Source: Diphasiastrum complanatum
Lineage: Eukaryota > Streptophyta > Lycopodiopsida > Lycopodiales > Lycopodiaceae
NCBI GenBank assembly: GCA_029204225.1
Contig: CM055098.1
Coordinates: forward strand, 9,153,746-9,217,745
Reading direction: 5' to 3'
Length of the DNA stretch: 64,000 nucleotides
The notes beneath the pieces are model-generated. The model did not search any database. It was not told where the DNA came from and saw nothing but the letters and a program-made list of their open reading frames with translations. The position numbers and the translations under genes are program-made. Every line of letters starts with the position of its first letter. The stretch's first letter is position 1. Positions 47,261-58,489 of the stretch are shown here, piece after piece.

Positions 47261-49086
47261 GTAAGAGTCCTCGCCCCCTTCCTGCTCAACTTTTTCCTTT
47301 TAGAAACGACAAAAACCCGGATCAATATGAAAAGCAACAAAGTATGTATCTCTTTTTACTTCGGTTGTACATTTTATACTTGTAGGTTGTCTATGGTACG
47401 GTCAACCCTGGCTAGATGGTACCTCTGTAAATGTAAACCGTTAATCAATGTGTTATTACTCCCAAAAAAAACAAGTGTTAACTGTTATTTGTTAGAAAAT
47501 TTGAGTCCCCCGAGAGTTTGACCTGGATAAGTTTTACTTACACCTGTATGGGGGTGTCAGTGCACCAGTTTGCATGGGGTCTTTTATGAGCAAAACAAGT
47601 CCATGGTGACCAGCTCAAAAACAGTATTGTGCCTTTCTTGTAAGCGTCCTTTCTCCATCAATGAGGCCAAACATTGCAAATATGGAGGCTTGACCATTTT
47701 CTCTAGCATTCAGGGCTTCAGCTCGGCAATGGGCGATTAATCTTTACCTTAAAGGTCCGTCGCCCATTGCCGAGGCTTAAACATGAGGCTTAATCATTTA
47801 AGTTTACAGTTTCTAGGGTGTACAGGCCCTACAGGGCTTCAACTTAGCCCGGCATCATCAACTTAGAAGAGTTTGTTCGCCTTGACCTTTGTTTGATTCC
47901 CTTTGTTATTGTCTGCATTTTTGATACATGTCATCTTTAAGTATGCTTGCTGTAATCACCCAGGTTATCTATTATAATGTTAACCACCCTTTATAATACC
48001 AGTTTTTTTACATTCCAAGGCCTAACATCTATATATACACTGTATAGATGTTATTCAGGAAAATTTGAAGAGATGAAGGCTGCAAGTGTATTTTGAATTT
48101 AAAGTGTACCTTTGCCTATCAATGATTGTGAAATTGCTACTAGCTAGTTTTTTCTTAAAGAAACAAAGAATGTTATGGTTAGTCTTCTTCGGTATGTGTG
48201 GTTTAATCTTTTGTGGCTCATTTTAAATAATTGCATGGTTTTTATCTGTCCCTAAGGCATCCCTTTGAATAACAAGAACCACCAAAAACAATCTCAAAAT
48301 TTTAAGACTTTTAACTAAAAAAATAATACATACCATACTTGCACGTTCCAGAACATGATCCAGGAAGTCCCATTGGGGTTTCCTGAAATGTGCATGTGAA
48401 TGTTTTCCAGAGACACAGGATTTATGGTGCTTTTTTTCTCTTTTTGGTGTAAAATTTTGTAGCTAGTCCAATTTTTTTCCCTTATTATGTTTAAGCTGTT
48501 ATTTTTGGATTTTGACAAAAAAATAAGAATGGCATTTCGGGCAGCAAAACAGAATGCATGTTCCACTGCAACTATGGTACTACATATTAATTTTATTTTC
48601 AAGGCCTGTTCCGTAATGTGTTTCCATTCTGGAATAGGCAACTATGTTCCAAAGACACTATTGGTTGGACTTAAATTTCCTAGTAAGATTGCACTAAGAG
48701 TAAATTTCAGAAGTACCTCAAATGGTCTCTTAACTACCACACATCTGTCACATCAAAACTTATGAACAAGTTCAACAGGTCTTTAAAGTGATTGCACAAC
48801 AATAGGTCCTGAAATACGGTTTTCATCTATTGTTTGGTCAATGATGCTAAATGTAGTGTCACCTGACTTGCCTTGGAATTAAGAAACATATGAAGGAATC
48901 ATTAACTTGAATCAAGCTAAAGGGTCCACATTGAATCATGTTTTTCATGCAACTGGGGTTTTGCATCAGCTGAGTTTGTTCCTCATGAATGACACTAACA
49001 TACTTCCGCAGGTTGACTAGGCTGAACACAATGGTATTTGCAAGGTTGAAATTTACAGTGGCATATATGCATTGCAATAAATGCAG
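47261..49086 (+). other. Intron 1 of the carboxypeptidase gene
   Basis: 1826 bp, GTAAG...GCAG. No transposon domain seen. Contains a perfect 15-bp inverted repeat (47722-47736 with 47760-47774). Confidence 0.8.
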
Positions 49087-49154
49087 GAAAACCAGACAGT
49101 TCTACCAATTCGTGATGTTTTTGCTGTTATCAAAGGATCTGAAGAGCCAGACAG
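49087..49154 (+). CDS. Glutamate carboxypeptidase, exon 2
   Basis: 68 nt coding ENQTVLPIRDVFAVIKGSEEPD plus two bases of an Arg codon. Acceptor AATGCAG, donor AG|GTAACT. It links the protease-associated region to the catalytic domain. Joining it to exon 3 gives [18 protein letters not shown], the family signature, which confirms both boundaries. Confidence 0.93.
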
Positions 49155-50226
49155 GTAACTCAAATTTTCACTTACAATGGTTGACCAACTGAAGACAGGT
49201 TTAATAGGAAAGAAGCGTGTTCTTTCATTCATTTTAACCGAAACAGTTTCTTGCTGTTAAATCTTGAGCATTCCCTCAACTACCCCTGGTTATCATACCT
49301 GCTATGTTTCTTTTTCTCAGTATTGGATTGCAATATTTCTAGCTAGAGCTATTTTTCCTGCTGAAGTCATCCATTTAAAAGCTCATATCTTCAGAGAATA
49401 ATGCTCTATGGATCTTCATCCATTTTGAAGTTTGTGGTCTATGATCTAAGGACGAGTCACCGTCATCTCCGTTTAGGTCATTGTTTAGCAATAGATGTCC
49501 TCATGGCTGACCATTACCAAATTTTGTTGATGTTTAAGTTTTCAAACCATATTTTTATATTCAGCTATCAAGACAGGTCTTCACCTGGTTAAAGTTTTAA
49601 GCTGAGGTGCAAAGTCCCTGTGGGCTTGTCTGTAATCTGGAATCATCCATGGAGCTCTCAAAAGTTGTAACGAATCTCTTCAGAGAACTTCATGTATCTG
49701 TCAAATCTATGCACAACTCTTTTGGAACTCAAGGCTGTTGCTGTACATGTCTTTATCTGTCTTGTTGAGCAGCAGGATAAGCATTATACTTGTCTATAAT
49801 GCTATCCTTCTACAGGTATGCAAAAGTGATGCATGCATCCTATGCCGCTTATTGAATGCATAGATGTGGAGTCATTCACAGCTATAACATTGCCATGAAT
49901 ATTCCAAGCTTCGATTTTCAACCTGAGCAGATATGATTCACTATGCTATCTCTGAGCCTGATTGATTGAACCGTCTTTCAGTGTGGATCATTACACAGAA
50001 TTTCCATCATATTGATCTTGTATACGTCCGAAAATTTTCCTACTTCACATTTACCAACCCACAAATCTTTTCGACTTTGACGTTGATTTTATTGATTGAG
50101 ATTCGCCCACTTGCAGGGCTGTATATTTAAAAAGCTTTAATGCATCATTTTGCAGATTTCATTATCTACCCTGCATGACACTAAGATAATTAGCTAGTCA
50201 AAAGCTTTACATCATTTCTATTGCAG

Positions 50227-50308
50227 GTATGTCATTCTTGGAAACCATCGAGATGCATGGACATTTGGTGCAGTGGATCCAAATAGTGGAACAGCATCTC
50301 TTTTGGAG
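50227..50308 (+). CDS. Glutamate carboxypeptidase, exon 3 (zinc ligands)
   Basis: 82 nt coding [27 protein letters not shown]. His401 and Asp411 (numbering from the ATG at 46148) are 10 residues apart, like His377 and Asp387 of human GCPII. They are the first zinc ligand and the bridging ligand. Acceptor TTGCAG at 50226, donor GAG|GTTTCT at 50309, phase 0. Confidence 0.95.
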
Positions 50309-50445
50309 GTTTCTTATTCTTTCATTTTAGTTGATTCACATTTTTGTTTAGGCTGAAATATTGTGAGAGAGGAACTGATCCTGCTCTGCATGCCTTCACA
50401 GCAATAGATACTAGCTTTCTAAAATTAGTGAAATCACGCCTGCAG

Positions 50446-50538
50446 TTATCTCAGCGACTCAGCAAACTTTTGAAATGTGGTTGGCGGCCAAGAAGAACCA
50501 TTGTGCTTTGTAATTGGGACGCTGAGGAGTATGGCCTC
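50446..50538 (+). CDS. Glutamate carboxypeptidase, exon 4 (catalytic Glu)
   Basis: 93 nt coding LSQRLSKLLKCGWRPRRTIVLCNWDAEEYGL. Glu448 and Glu449 match the general base and zinc ligand Glu424/Glu425 of human GCPII, with the same 47-residue distance from the first His. Acceptor CTGCAG at 50445 follows a 137-bp intron. The open frame extends further upstream, but those residues do not fit the family. Donor CTC|GTAAGT at 50539, phase 0. Confidence 0.94.
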
Positions 50539-52101
50539 GTAAGTTTACAATGTATACTGGTTTCTCTGTCCTTTTAAATGGATTGTCAAAGATGAAAGCA
50601 TGTGCTTAAAAGAAGCTTTAAAAACATTCCTCGACTAGGTGTGTTTTAGTCACAACTTGGTGTACTTGCACGTGACGTGCTATGCGGCGAGTTTGGTAGA
50701 GCTGATGTACAATTGACCAAGTTAACCTGTAAATTAGTGGGCAGTGACTATAGTTAGTCGGCATGTGACCGATGTGGTCTTTTAGCCACATGTACAACAA
50801 CCATGGGGATGGCACAACATTAATACACTATATGAAAGTTGATGTGGACATATGTATGTGCATGTGACTTGCACCTACTTGAGGGTGTTAACGACTTGAG
50901 TAGGGATTTCATAACCTTCGTTCCATGCTGTGTATTTGAAGTTGATGGTCTAAGACTTTGTGGTTGGACTCCATAGACTTGAAGATTGCAGTTCTCTTTT
51001 GTTATCTGGGGTATTATCCTAGACATAACATCGACATGTAGTAGATACCATTAGAATACCCTCTAGCTGCTCTTGCCAATGAGCTATCGCTCACTCAATT
51101 ATGACAAGAATTTATAGTTGCTTTTCTTTTTAACAATGTTTTTCTTCAAACTTTATGGCATATACTCCAACTGCAAAAGTGTTAACTATGATCCTCATAT
51201 GTCTCAAACCCTAGCCACACTAAATCATCAGTGCATTCTAAGATACATAGCCTTGAATGTATAAGAAGGTACTTGTCTACCCGAATCATCAGCCCCTTCT
51301 ATAGATCAACTATCCTACTAGGAATACTCTACATTTGTCTACCAAGGTGGTCATTACATTTGACCTCCTAGAAGCTATCAACAAGATGAACAATACATCC
51401 TTTCATTCATGTCCTTAGTCCTTTGCCCACACTAAGTAACGCACCCAATAAATGAGCTGGCTAGACATAGCATGTAAATTCTTGTTACATGGTAGATCAT
51501 TTCATAGATATTGCCTACATCTGATTAAATAGAAAATTGCTTTAGTAGGTCCATTTTCACAAACATATAAAAAAACTATACTAATTGCTAGAAAAGACAA
51601 ATATATAAAAATGATCTAGGCTTTAACAAGACTCTTTTCCTAGAACGCTATCATGACCCTTTCCTTTGGATTTCTTGATGGGCCAAGGGAGTATGGAGAA
51701 TGCGAGCGGAGACGAGAGCAAGAATATTTGCGGAACAGTTCTCCTGCTACAATGGGCTGCTAGATGCAAAAATAGTCTAATGGAATGTTTATGCTAATTA
51801 TAATCAAAGCTTAAGTATTCTATTGCCCAACAGGATCTTATAAATTACTTTATACTCACAAAAACAAAAATGAGTACAGTCCACCGAAGATATTAGAAAT
51901 GGTTTGTGTGTGGTATTACTGAAAAATGGATTTAGTCAGAAGTTTAGTTCTGAAATAGATTGAAAGAGCAGTATGACGCTATCTTTGACGTTAGGCGTCA
52001 AAGACAGCCATCGTCTGATCAGAAACTGAGGAGTCGTAGATGTCCGTGTTCTGTTAAGAGTGAGTGAACAAATGTTATCAAATCACAATGAAGTGCAAGC
52101 G

Positions 52102-52737
52102 ACAGTTGGGTCTTTTCGCATTTTTGCACCTTCGGGAAAAATGCGACACTGTGACCAAATTTCAATTTAAAGGCACTATCGGGTTTTTCCGCATTTCTCT
52201 GCTTTCGCTTTAAAGGCACTTTCGGGATTTTCGCACCTTCGGGATTTACATGCTTTCTCTGTTCAAGGGCACCTTCGCGTTTTTCGGGTTTTTCCAACAG
52301 TGCAAACCGACGTCGCCAACTGTCATCAACCCTAAATACAGCTGGACCGCTAAATATCCCAAGGGCGGTTACCCACTTTGTACATATACAAAGACTGGCG
52401 TAAATAGCATTCAATGCTTGTAAAATATTTTTTGAAGACACTTGTAAATATATACTACTAGCTGAATCAAGCAATGTAAGTGTTGTTTTAACATATTAAT
52501 CAGAGTTCTTCTGTAGCCGGCGTTATCACGCTCAGCAAGCTGAAGTTATCACTTCAAGCCATTGTACTCGCTGTTGATATTAATTAGAGTGCAATTTTTG
52601 TTTCACTACTGTAATTGTTCATTTGCGCAATTTTGTATGAATGATTCATCTTGAATATTTCTGTTGCTAACTGTTGCGTTTCCGTTCCTACACGCCTACG
52701 CTCAAGCTTCTGCTGCCTGTCCCCACATTTTACGACA
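52102..52737 (+). repeat. 5' LTR (at least part) of copia D
   Basis: Ends CGACA directly before a PBS. Its first 195 bp, rich in CACCTTCGGG and TTTTTCGCA words, recur at 55272-55472. The true start is unclear because the downstream LTR begins TGTTAGATTT, which is not found here. Confidence 0.6.
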
Positions 52738-52749
52738 TGGTATCAGAGC
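52738..52749 (+). promoter_or_regulatory. Primer-binding site of copia D
   Basis: TGGTATCAGAGC following an LTR end in CA. Confidence 0.88.
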
Positions 52750-52880
52750 GGGCATTTCAGTGATCTGCATTTCTACTGCGGATTATCAGTCTTGTTTCTA
52801 CCAAGACGCCTCTTTAGCAAACATGCAACCAACAGTATTCCGACAATCGTTGTTTCTACCAACGATCTCGTTCAACCAGA

Positions 52881-53441
52881 ATGGATCCATCATCTAGTTC
52901 ATCTCTCATTGACAAACTCGATGGAGATAACTACCATTTCTGGAAATTCAAGATGAAGGTTATACTACTAGCTAAAGAACTGTGGGACATCGTTGATGGC
53001 ACAGAGCTCAAATCAGAAGGTGATGCAGCCACCATCACCAAGTGGAGACTGAGAAATGGCAATGCATTTGCCATGATCACCCTCAACATCAAGGATACTC
53101 AGATCAGCCACATACGTGCTGCTCAGACTGTTAAGAATGCATGGGACATCTTAGCAACTCTCTACGATATCAGGGATGTTACTTCTAAGTTACACTTGAG
53201 GAAGAAATTCTTCACCCTGAGGATTTCTGACGTAGAAAGTGTCAAGTCATACACCAATCCTACAGTTGTGCAACTTGGAGACAACTCGACTCATACTATC
53301 GAGGGTGTAGGAACAGTCAAAGCCGAATTCCAGAAAGGTGATGTAATGTTTTTGTCCAATGTTCTTCACATTCCAAATCTGACCAAAAACATGCTCTCAG
53401 TTAGCAGAATCACAGATTCGGGTCAAAGGGTCATTCAATAG
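52881..53441 (+). pseudogene. Copia D: gag joined to the protease end
   Basis: The ATG begins MDPSSSSSLIDKLDGDNYHFWKFKMKVILLAKELWDIVDG and continues AWDILATLYDIRDVTSKLHLRKKFFTL, typical plant copia gag. At about residue 125 it jumps to VVQLGDNSTHTIEGVGTVKAEF and LSNVLHIPNLTKNMLSVSRI, the end of the protease region. The deletion between them removed the rest of gag, the zinc knuckle and the DSGA active site, yet the frame is open across the joint. Confidence 0.9.
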
Positions 53442-53559
53442 ACAACGTTGCACTATTTTTGACGAATTTAGGAAAGTTATTGCTTTCAGTAGAAGGTGTG
53501 GCAATTTGTATTAAATCAGTCACTCATATTCTACAAGTAGTCAAGCTCTTTTTACTTCA

Positions 53560-54190
53560 ACTTCTGAATCAACTGAGATGCTTTGGCATTTCAGATTAAG
53601 CCATTTAAATTCTAGTTGTATTCAGCAAATGGCGAAACAAAATTTAGTACAAGATCTACCCTTCATTAGCAAATCGAATTCTTCATGTGAAAGCTGTATT
53701 TCCAACAAGCATGCTAGAAGTCCAGTCACTTCCGATACAGTTCGCTCTTCTAAAGGTTCGTTAGATCTTGTACACAGGGACATTTGTGGTCCTATGCAGA
53801 CTATTTCCACATGGGGAGCTATCTATTTGCTGACTATCATTGATGACTTCTCTCGAAGGAACTCAACATATTTCTTGAAGAACAAATCCGAGGCTCTCAA
53901 GTTCTTCATGCAGTTCAAGGCATCATCAGAAAAATCGACCCAGAGAAGAATCAAAGCTCTACACTCTGATGCAGGGGGAGTATTTATCTCCACCGAGTTC
54001 AAAGCTTTCTGCAAGGCCAATCGAATACATCTACAACATTATTCAGCCAGCTACTCACCTCAGTCCAATGGTGTAGCTAAACGGAAGAATCGGACACTCA
54101 TCGAAAGTGCCAAGAGCATGCTGGCCCATGCCTCTCTTCCAAAGAAATTCTGGGCAGAAGCTGTTACTACAACAACCTACCTTCAAAATT
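53560..54190 (+). pseudogene. Copia D: integrase core
   Basis: Contains LWHFRLSHLNSSC, CESCISNKHARSP, VHRDICGPM (first Asp), TIIDDFSRRN and LHSDAGGVF (second Asp kept). It then shows SPQSNGVAKRKNRT, where the catalytic Glu is Lys. It stops at a TGA after TTYLQN, where related proteins continue. The enzyme would be inactive. Confidence 0.9.
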
Positions 54191-54193
54191 GAT

Positions 54194-54816
54194 CCATTTC
54201 AGAGGCCCTGAATGGCAAGACACCTTATGAGGTGTGGACAGGATCGAAGCCATCACTCACAAATATTCGAGTGTTTGGATGCATAGCCTACTCACAGATC
54301 CCTGCTGATCTAAGTAGGAAGCTGGACAACACCAGCAAAAGGTTGATCTTCATCAGCTATTCCTCAAACCATCAGATATACAAGCTCTTCAATCTGGACT
54401 CTCAGAAGACCTTCATGAGCAGAATTGTCATTTTTGTAGAAGATGATCAGTTTATCGACCTCAAGGGGAAAGCTACTTCGAATTCAGATCTTAGAATCGA
54501 CACCAATAGCTCCGAACAACTCAGGACTGATCAGAAGATCGACACTGACACTGACACTGACACTAACTCCGACAAAGAGGCAGTCCCTCAGCAAAACGAA
54601 TCGCATCAGAGGATCGAAGTTCAACCTAGAAGATCGAACCAATCAAGACAGCCTCCATCCCGGTTTACGGATGATCCGGCCTGCTACCTTGTGCAGGAAT
54701 CAAACGTTGTTTCAGAGGCAATGTCAACACCTGATGCTGATCAAGAGAAGACCAATGCATCGTTTAACGAGAATGGTTTTATTGCAAATTCGAGTCTGTA
54801 TCGAATCCCTTCATAA
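54194..54816 (+). pseudogene. Copia D: integrase C-terminus and linker
   Basis: Carries LNGKTPYEVWTGSKPSLTNIRVFGCIAYSQIPADLSRKLD, then IYKLFNLDSQKTF and FVEDDQFIDLKGKA. An acidic linker with a (DT)n run (IDTDTDTDTNSD) and an RRSNQSRQPPSRF segment follows. It resembles copia C (FIEDQFVDLKGKE), so the two are related families. Confidence 0.88.
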
Positions 54817-54970
54817 TCATCACCTTTTATGTAGATGATATGTTACTATTTAGTAACAATCTGAATTTATTGAAGGATTCAAAATGCATCTTAGCTCTAT
54901 CAAAGGAGCATCATCATCGATTTAACGGTATGTTAAAACTGAAGTTCAAAGCTTTTTCAGGATTCACATT
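54817..54970 (+). pseudogene. Copia D: RT catalytic scrap
   Basis: FYVDDMLLFSNNLNLLKDSKCILALSKEHH is the RT catalytic motif region. It directly follows the linker, so about 200 residues of RT before it are missing, as is nearly all RNase H after it. Confidence 0.85.
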
Positions 54971-54979
54971 AAGGGGCAG
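54971..54979 (+). promoter_or_regulatory. Polypurine tract of copia D
   Basis: AAGGGGCAG, one C interrupting, directly before TGTTAGATTT. Confidence 0.65.
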
Positions 54980-55725
54980 TGTTAGATTTCTTATGCTCAG
55001 CCTTAACAAATCGTTCAAGTAATGGGCAACCTGAAAACAGCCGAAGGCCGACAACATATTTTGGACCTTCGCATCTTTACAAACTTCGTTTTTCCTTAAA
55101 ACATTTTTCGTTTTAAGGCACTATCGCCTTTTTCACACCTTCGGGAAAAATACGACACTGTCGGGTTTTTTCGCCTTTTTTTGCACCTTAGGGATTTTGT
55201 GCCTTAATCATTTTAAGGCACCTTCGCCGTATTTGCATTGTCGGGAAAAAGCGACACTGTCGGAATAAAGCGACAGTCGGGTTTTTTCGCATTTTTGCAC
55301 CTTTGGGAAAAATGCGACACCGTGACCAAATTTCAATCTAAAGGCACTGTTGGGTTTTTTTGCATTTCTCTGCCTTCGCTTTAAAGGCACCTTCGGGATT
55401 TTTGCACCTTCAGGATTTACATTCTTTCTTTGTTCAAGGGCACCTTCGTGTTTTTTGGGTTTTTCCAACAGTGGTATGGTAGAAATCAATGATAAACTTC
55501 ATTGTTACTGTTTACGATGTACATTAATGTTGACAGCTGTTACCAACTGTCATTAGCAGTAGGCTAGTCTATTAGTCTACTCGTAGGTTTTCTCTCTCTA
55601 TCAGGGTTCAAGGTTCATTTGTACATTTTACAATCAGTATGAGATAGTGTGATAGAGTGATAGTGGGTGTTCTTCTTCCGCCTTCTTGTGGTGAATGCTT
55701 GATGTTGCATATCTGATTATTGATA
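54980..55725 (+). repeat. LTR with CTTCGGG-type arrays, placed between two internal regions
   Basis: Starts TGTTAGATTT after a polypurine tract and ends at a second PBS (55726). 55030-55470 is an array of degenerate units (CACCTTCGGGA, TTTTTCGCA, GCGACACTGTCGGG). 55272-55472 matches 52102-52296. Beyond 55472 the sequence differs from the 5' LTR of copia D apart from CCAACTGTCAT. Confidence 0.6.
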
Positions 55726-55737
55726 TGGTATCAGAGC
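55726..55737 (+). promoter_or_regulatory. Second primer-binding site downstream of the LTR
   Basis: TGGTATCAGAGC, showing that this LTR also acted as the 5' LTR of some element. Confidence 0.8.
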
Positions 55738-55840
55738 TGCGATAGTCATGCGTGCCTCATTAGTGGATGTAGCTTGTCACAGGCTCCGCAATGAAGTGAG
55801 AAAGTCCTTCACGGGAGGTGAAAGCTTGGAGAGACAAAAA

Positions 55841-55918
55841 CGGCTGGATGTCCAGACCACTTTCCTCAACGGGACTATTGAAGAGGAAATCTTTATGTCA
55901 CAACCAGAAGCATCAGTG
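55841..55918 (+). pseudogene. Copia RT scrap
   Basis: RLDVQTTFLNGTIEEEIFMSQPEA matches the conserved DVKTAFLNG region of copia RT. No other copia domain surrounds it, so the element that used the PBS at 55726 lost nearly all its interior. Confidence 0.8.
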
Positions 55919-55928
55919 GGGAACGAAG

Positions 55929-56133
55929 ACACTGTCCCGGAGGCATCAGAAAGGCCAGGGCAACATCAGACAGATTGAAAATCTGTTGAGTGGAGAGGTT
56001 TTTACAATACTTCCTAGTTGTTGTGAAAAGCACAGTCCCGGAGGCATTAGAAAGGCCAGGGCAATATCAAACAGATTGAAAATCTGTTGAGTGGGGGGAG
56101 ATTTTTACAATACTTTCTAGTTGTTGTGAAAAG
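55929..56133 (+). repeat. Tandem duplication, about 101-bp period
   Basis: CACTGTCCCGGAGGCATCAG at 55929 and CACAGTCCCGGAGGCATTAG at 56030 start two near-identical units that end in TTGTTGTGAAAAG. Confidence 0.88.
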
Positions 56134-56389
56134 TGCCATTTGTGTGAGAGGTTTGCCAAGAAATCTCTCATTTGTCTATTTGGGGTACCGCAAATCACAC
56201 TAGATAGTGTCTAGTACTTCCATTCAAAGTTAAGAGGCTTCATACTTTTCACATTATTGATCTCTGTCTTTTGAACGATCACACATTTCAAAATCTTTGC
56301 AAAGAGGAGGCGGCGTAGCCGCCGCGCTGAAGTGGGAAATCTATAATATTCCCTCTGAAAGTTCTTATATTTCCTCTACTTTTTATCTT

Positions 56390-56640
56390 TTCCGTACCAA
56401 TATCGGATCGACGCGCCAGAGGTAAGAAAAATCCTGAATAGTCGTACATCCGCGCGTCGTACAGATTTAGCATATCCGTACCAATATCGGATCCACGTGC
56501 CAAAGGTAAAGAAAATACTGGGCAGTCATACATCCGCGCATCATACCGATATCGCATACCCGTACTGATATCGGATCCACGCGTGTGAGCTAAAGAGAAT
56601 CTCGAACAGTCGTGCACCCGCATGTCGTACCGATATCAGG
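56390..56640 (-). repeat. Three-unit minisatellite, 84-bp period
   Basis: Units contain CCGTACCAATATCGGATCCACG and GTCGTACATCCGCGCGTCGTACCG. The minus strand stays open over all units and gives a repeating 28-residue phrase (RMYDxSxFSLPLARGSDIGT). The period being a multiple of three explains the open frame. Confidence 0.8.
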
Positions 56641-56743
56641 TGTACAACCAAATATATACAATTCTGTGGTGTGATAAAATTTGGAGACAGGCTGTGTGCT
56701 CAGAGTGAGCCATTTTTTTGTGATCCGGGCTCATCTATCCAGT

Positions 56744-57300
56744 AATGGCAACCCTAAGCGAGAGTGTCCTCAGTGATTCAAGCAAATTAGAAGGTGCCGA
56801 CACTATGCAGTTTGGAAATTCAAACTGAAGAACATTTTGATGGAAAAGGAGCTATGGGAGATCGTGACAGGTGAAGAGACAAGGCCAGTGATTGAAGAAG
56901 ATCAACGGGCATTTGATAGGAGAAAACGGAAAGCCCAGAATGTCATCAACTTATCAGTTAGAGATGCAATTATTCCCTATATTTCGGATTCAGAAGGACC
57001 AAAAGAAGCGTGGGATACATTGAAGGCATTGTTTGAAACGACAAAGACATCTCGAATACTATTTCTGAAGACGAAGTTGCATACATTGCGGATGGATGAT
57101 GGTGCAACTATTGCCGATCACATACTGAAGATCAAAGAGATTCGTGACCAATTAGCAGTAGTTGGAGAGCGAGTACAAGATCGTGAGATCGTGCAATTGA
57201 CATTGAATAGTCTGAGTGAGTCACATCAGATGTTTGTGACGAGTATAGCCACAAGAGAAAATCTTCCAACCTATGAAGAACTAGGTGGATGGCTTTTGTA
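56744..57300 (+). pseudogene. Copia E: gag capsid
   Basis: The ATG at 56744 reads MATLSESVLSDSSKLEGAD. After a frameshift near 56800 it continues FKLKNILMEKELWEIVTGEE, AWDTLKALFETTKTSRILFLKTKLHTLRMDDGATIADHILKIKEIRDQLAVVGE and LPTYEELGGWLL. Typical UBN2-type gag. A TAA at 57299 follows. Confidence 0.9.
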
Positions 57301-58489
57301 AAAAGAGCAATGTTACGAGAACTTAAATCATCGTAACAGGGGCTATGATCAAGCTCTTGCAGTTAGAGGACGAGGTGGAAGATTTGGCCGTGGAAGGTAT
57401 CAATTGAGAGGAGGAAACTCAAGCCGTGGATCATTTCAACAATTTTATGAGCAAGTCAATGATAGTCCGAATCGAGGCAATTGGAATCAAGGCCAAGGTC
57501 AAGGACGCGGCTATTCAAGACAAAATAAACCTGGAAATTGTAGGTACTGCAACAAACCTGGCCATTGGGAGCGTGAATGCTTCAAGAAACAAAAGGAGAT
57601 AGAACAAAGAAAAGGCAAATGGCAAGCGGACAATTATGCTAATCAACATCAATTTGATGATGATTATTATGAAGACAACTATGCTGATCAACATCAATAC
57701 CATGATGATCAACATGAAAATGATATAGGTGAAAGTTCAAACTTGTTCATCACAGCATTAATGACAAGTGATGAAGCTAAGGATACCTGGTACATTGATA
57801 GTGGTGCGTCCAAGCACATGACTTCAAGGAAAGAGTGGTTTTTAGAACTCAAGGAAACTCACAATGGTGATGAAGTTGGACAAGCTGATGGCCAATTACT
57901 ATCTGTTAAAGGATTTGGAGTGGTACCAATGAAGTTAGCTAGCGGGAAGATAAAGCGGATAAGCAATGTGCAATATGTACTTGGCTTAGCTAACAATCTA
58001 CTATATGTTGGGACGATGGCTGATCAACAACTCAAGGTTGAGTTTGACAGCGACAAATGTCTTGTCAAAGACATCAAAAATCACTACAAAGTGATTGTTA
58101 CAGGAGCTAGAGTCAACGAGAATCGACTCTACAAATTGAATGCGAGATCTTTTACTCAAGCTATGGTAAGCACTATTGACAGTCGAAGTGATCTTTGGCA
58201 TCAAAGGTTTGGTCATATTAGTGCTCAAAGCTTGCAAATCCTTAAAAGAGGTAATCTAGTTGTTGGATTGCCTGATATCTCTTTTGAAGGAAAAATTTTT
58301 GAGGGTTGCATTTTGGGAAAACAGCATAGAGAGAGATTTTCCAAAGATGGAGCAGAAGAGCCAATGGCATTCTTGATCTTGTTCATAGTGATTTGTGTGG
58401 ACCAATACAAACTAGGTCCATTAGTGGTTGTTACTATTTCATCACATTCATTGATGACTATAGTAGACGTATCTAGATTTATTTCATAA
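57301..58489 (+). pseudogene. Copia E: zinc knuckle, protease, integrase start
   Basis: An Arg/Gly-rich stretch precedes a full CCHC knuckle (CRYCNKPGHWEREC) and an acidic Asp/His/Gln-rich spacer. Protease DTWYIDSGASKHM has its active site intact, then VLGLANNLLYVG. Integrase begins LWHQRFGHIS and CILGKQHRERF (one Cys of the pair is changed), then shifts frame near 58350. Confidence 0.9.

Larger units (their letters stand above)
52102..54979 (+). mobile_element. Copia element D, internally deleted, in intron 4
   Basis: PBS, a gag start, a protease fragment, integrase, a short RT fragment and a polypurine tract are present in copia order. Zinc knuckle, protease active site and most of RT and RNase H are deleted. 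It lies in the sense orientation of the host gene. A matching, clearly bounded 3' LTR is not established (see 54980-55725). Confidence 0.88.

Noticed and set aside
47261-47521. Read-through of exon 1 into intron 1 (residues VRVLAPFLLNFF onward)
   Set aside because: A strong donor GTAAG at 47261, and the exon 2 match to the family, show this is intron.
50344-50445. Upstream extension of exon 4
   Set aside because: The residues do not fit the family. The CTGCAG acceptor at 50445 joins exons 3 and 4 without insertion.
53622-54020. Minus-strand ORFs opposite the copia D integrase
   Set aside because: Shadows of the plus-strand coding sequence.
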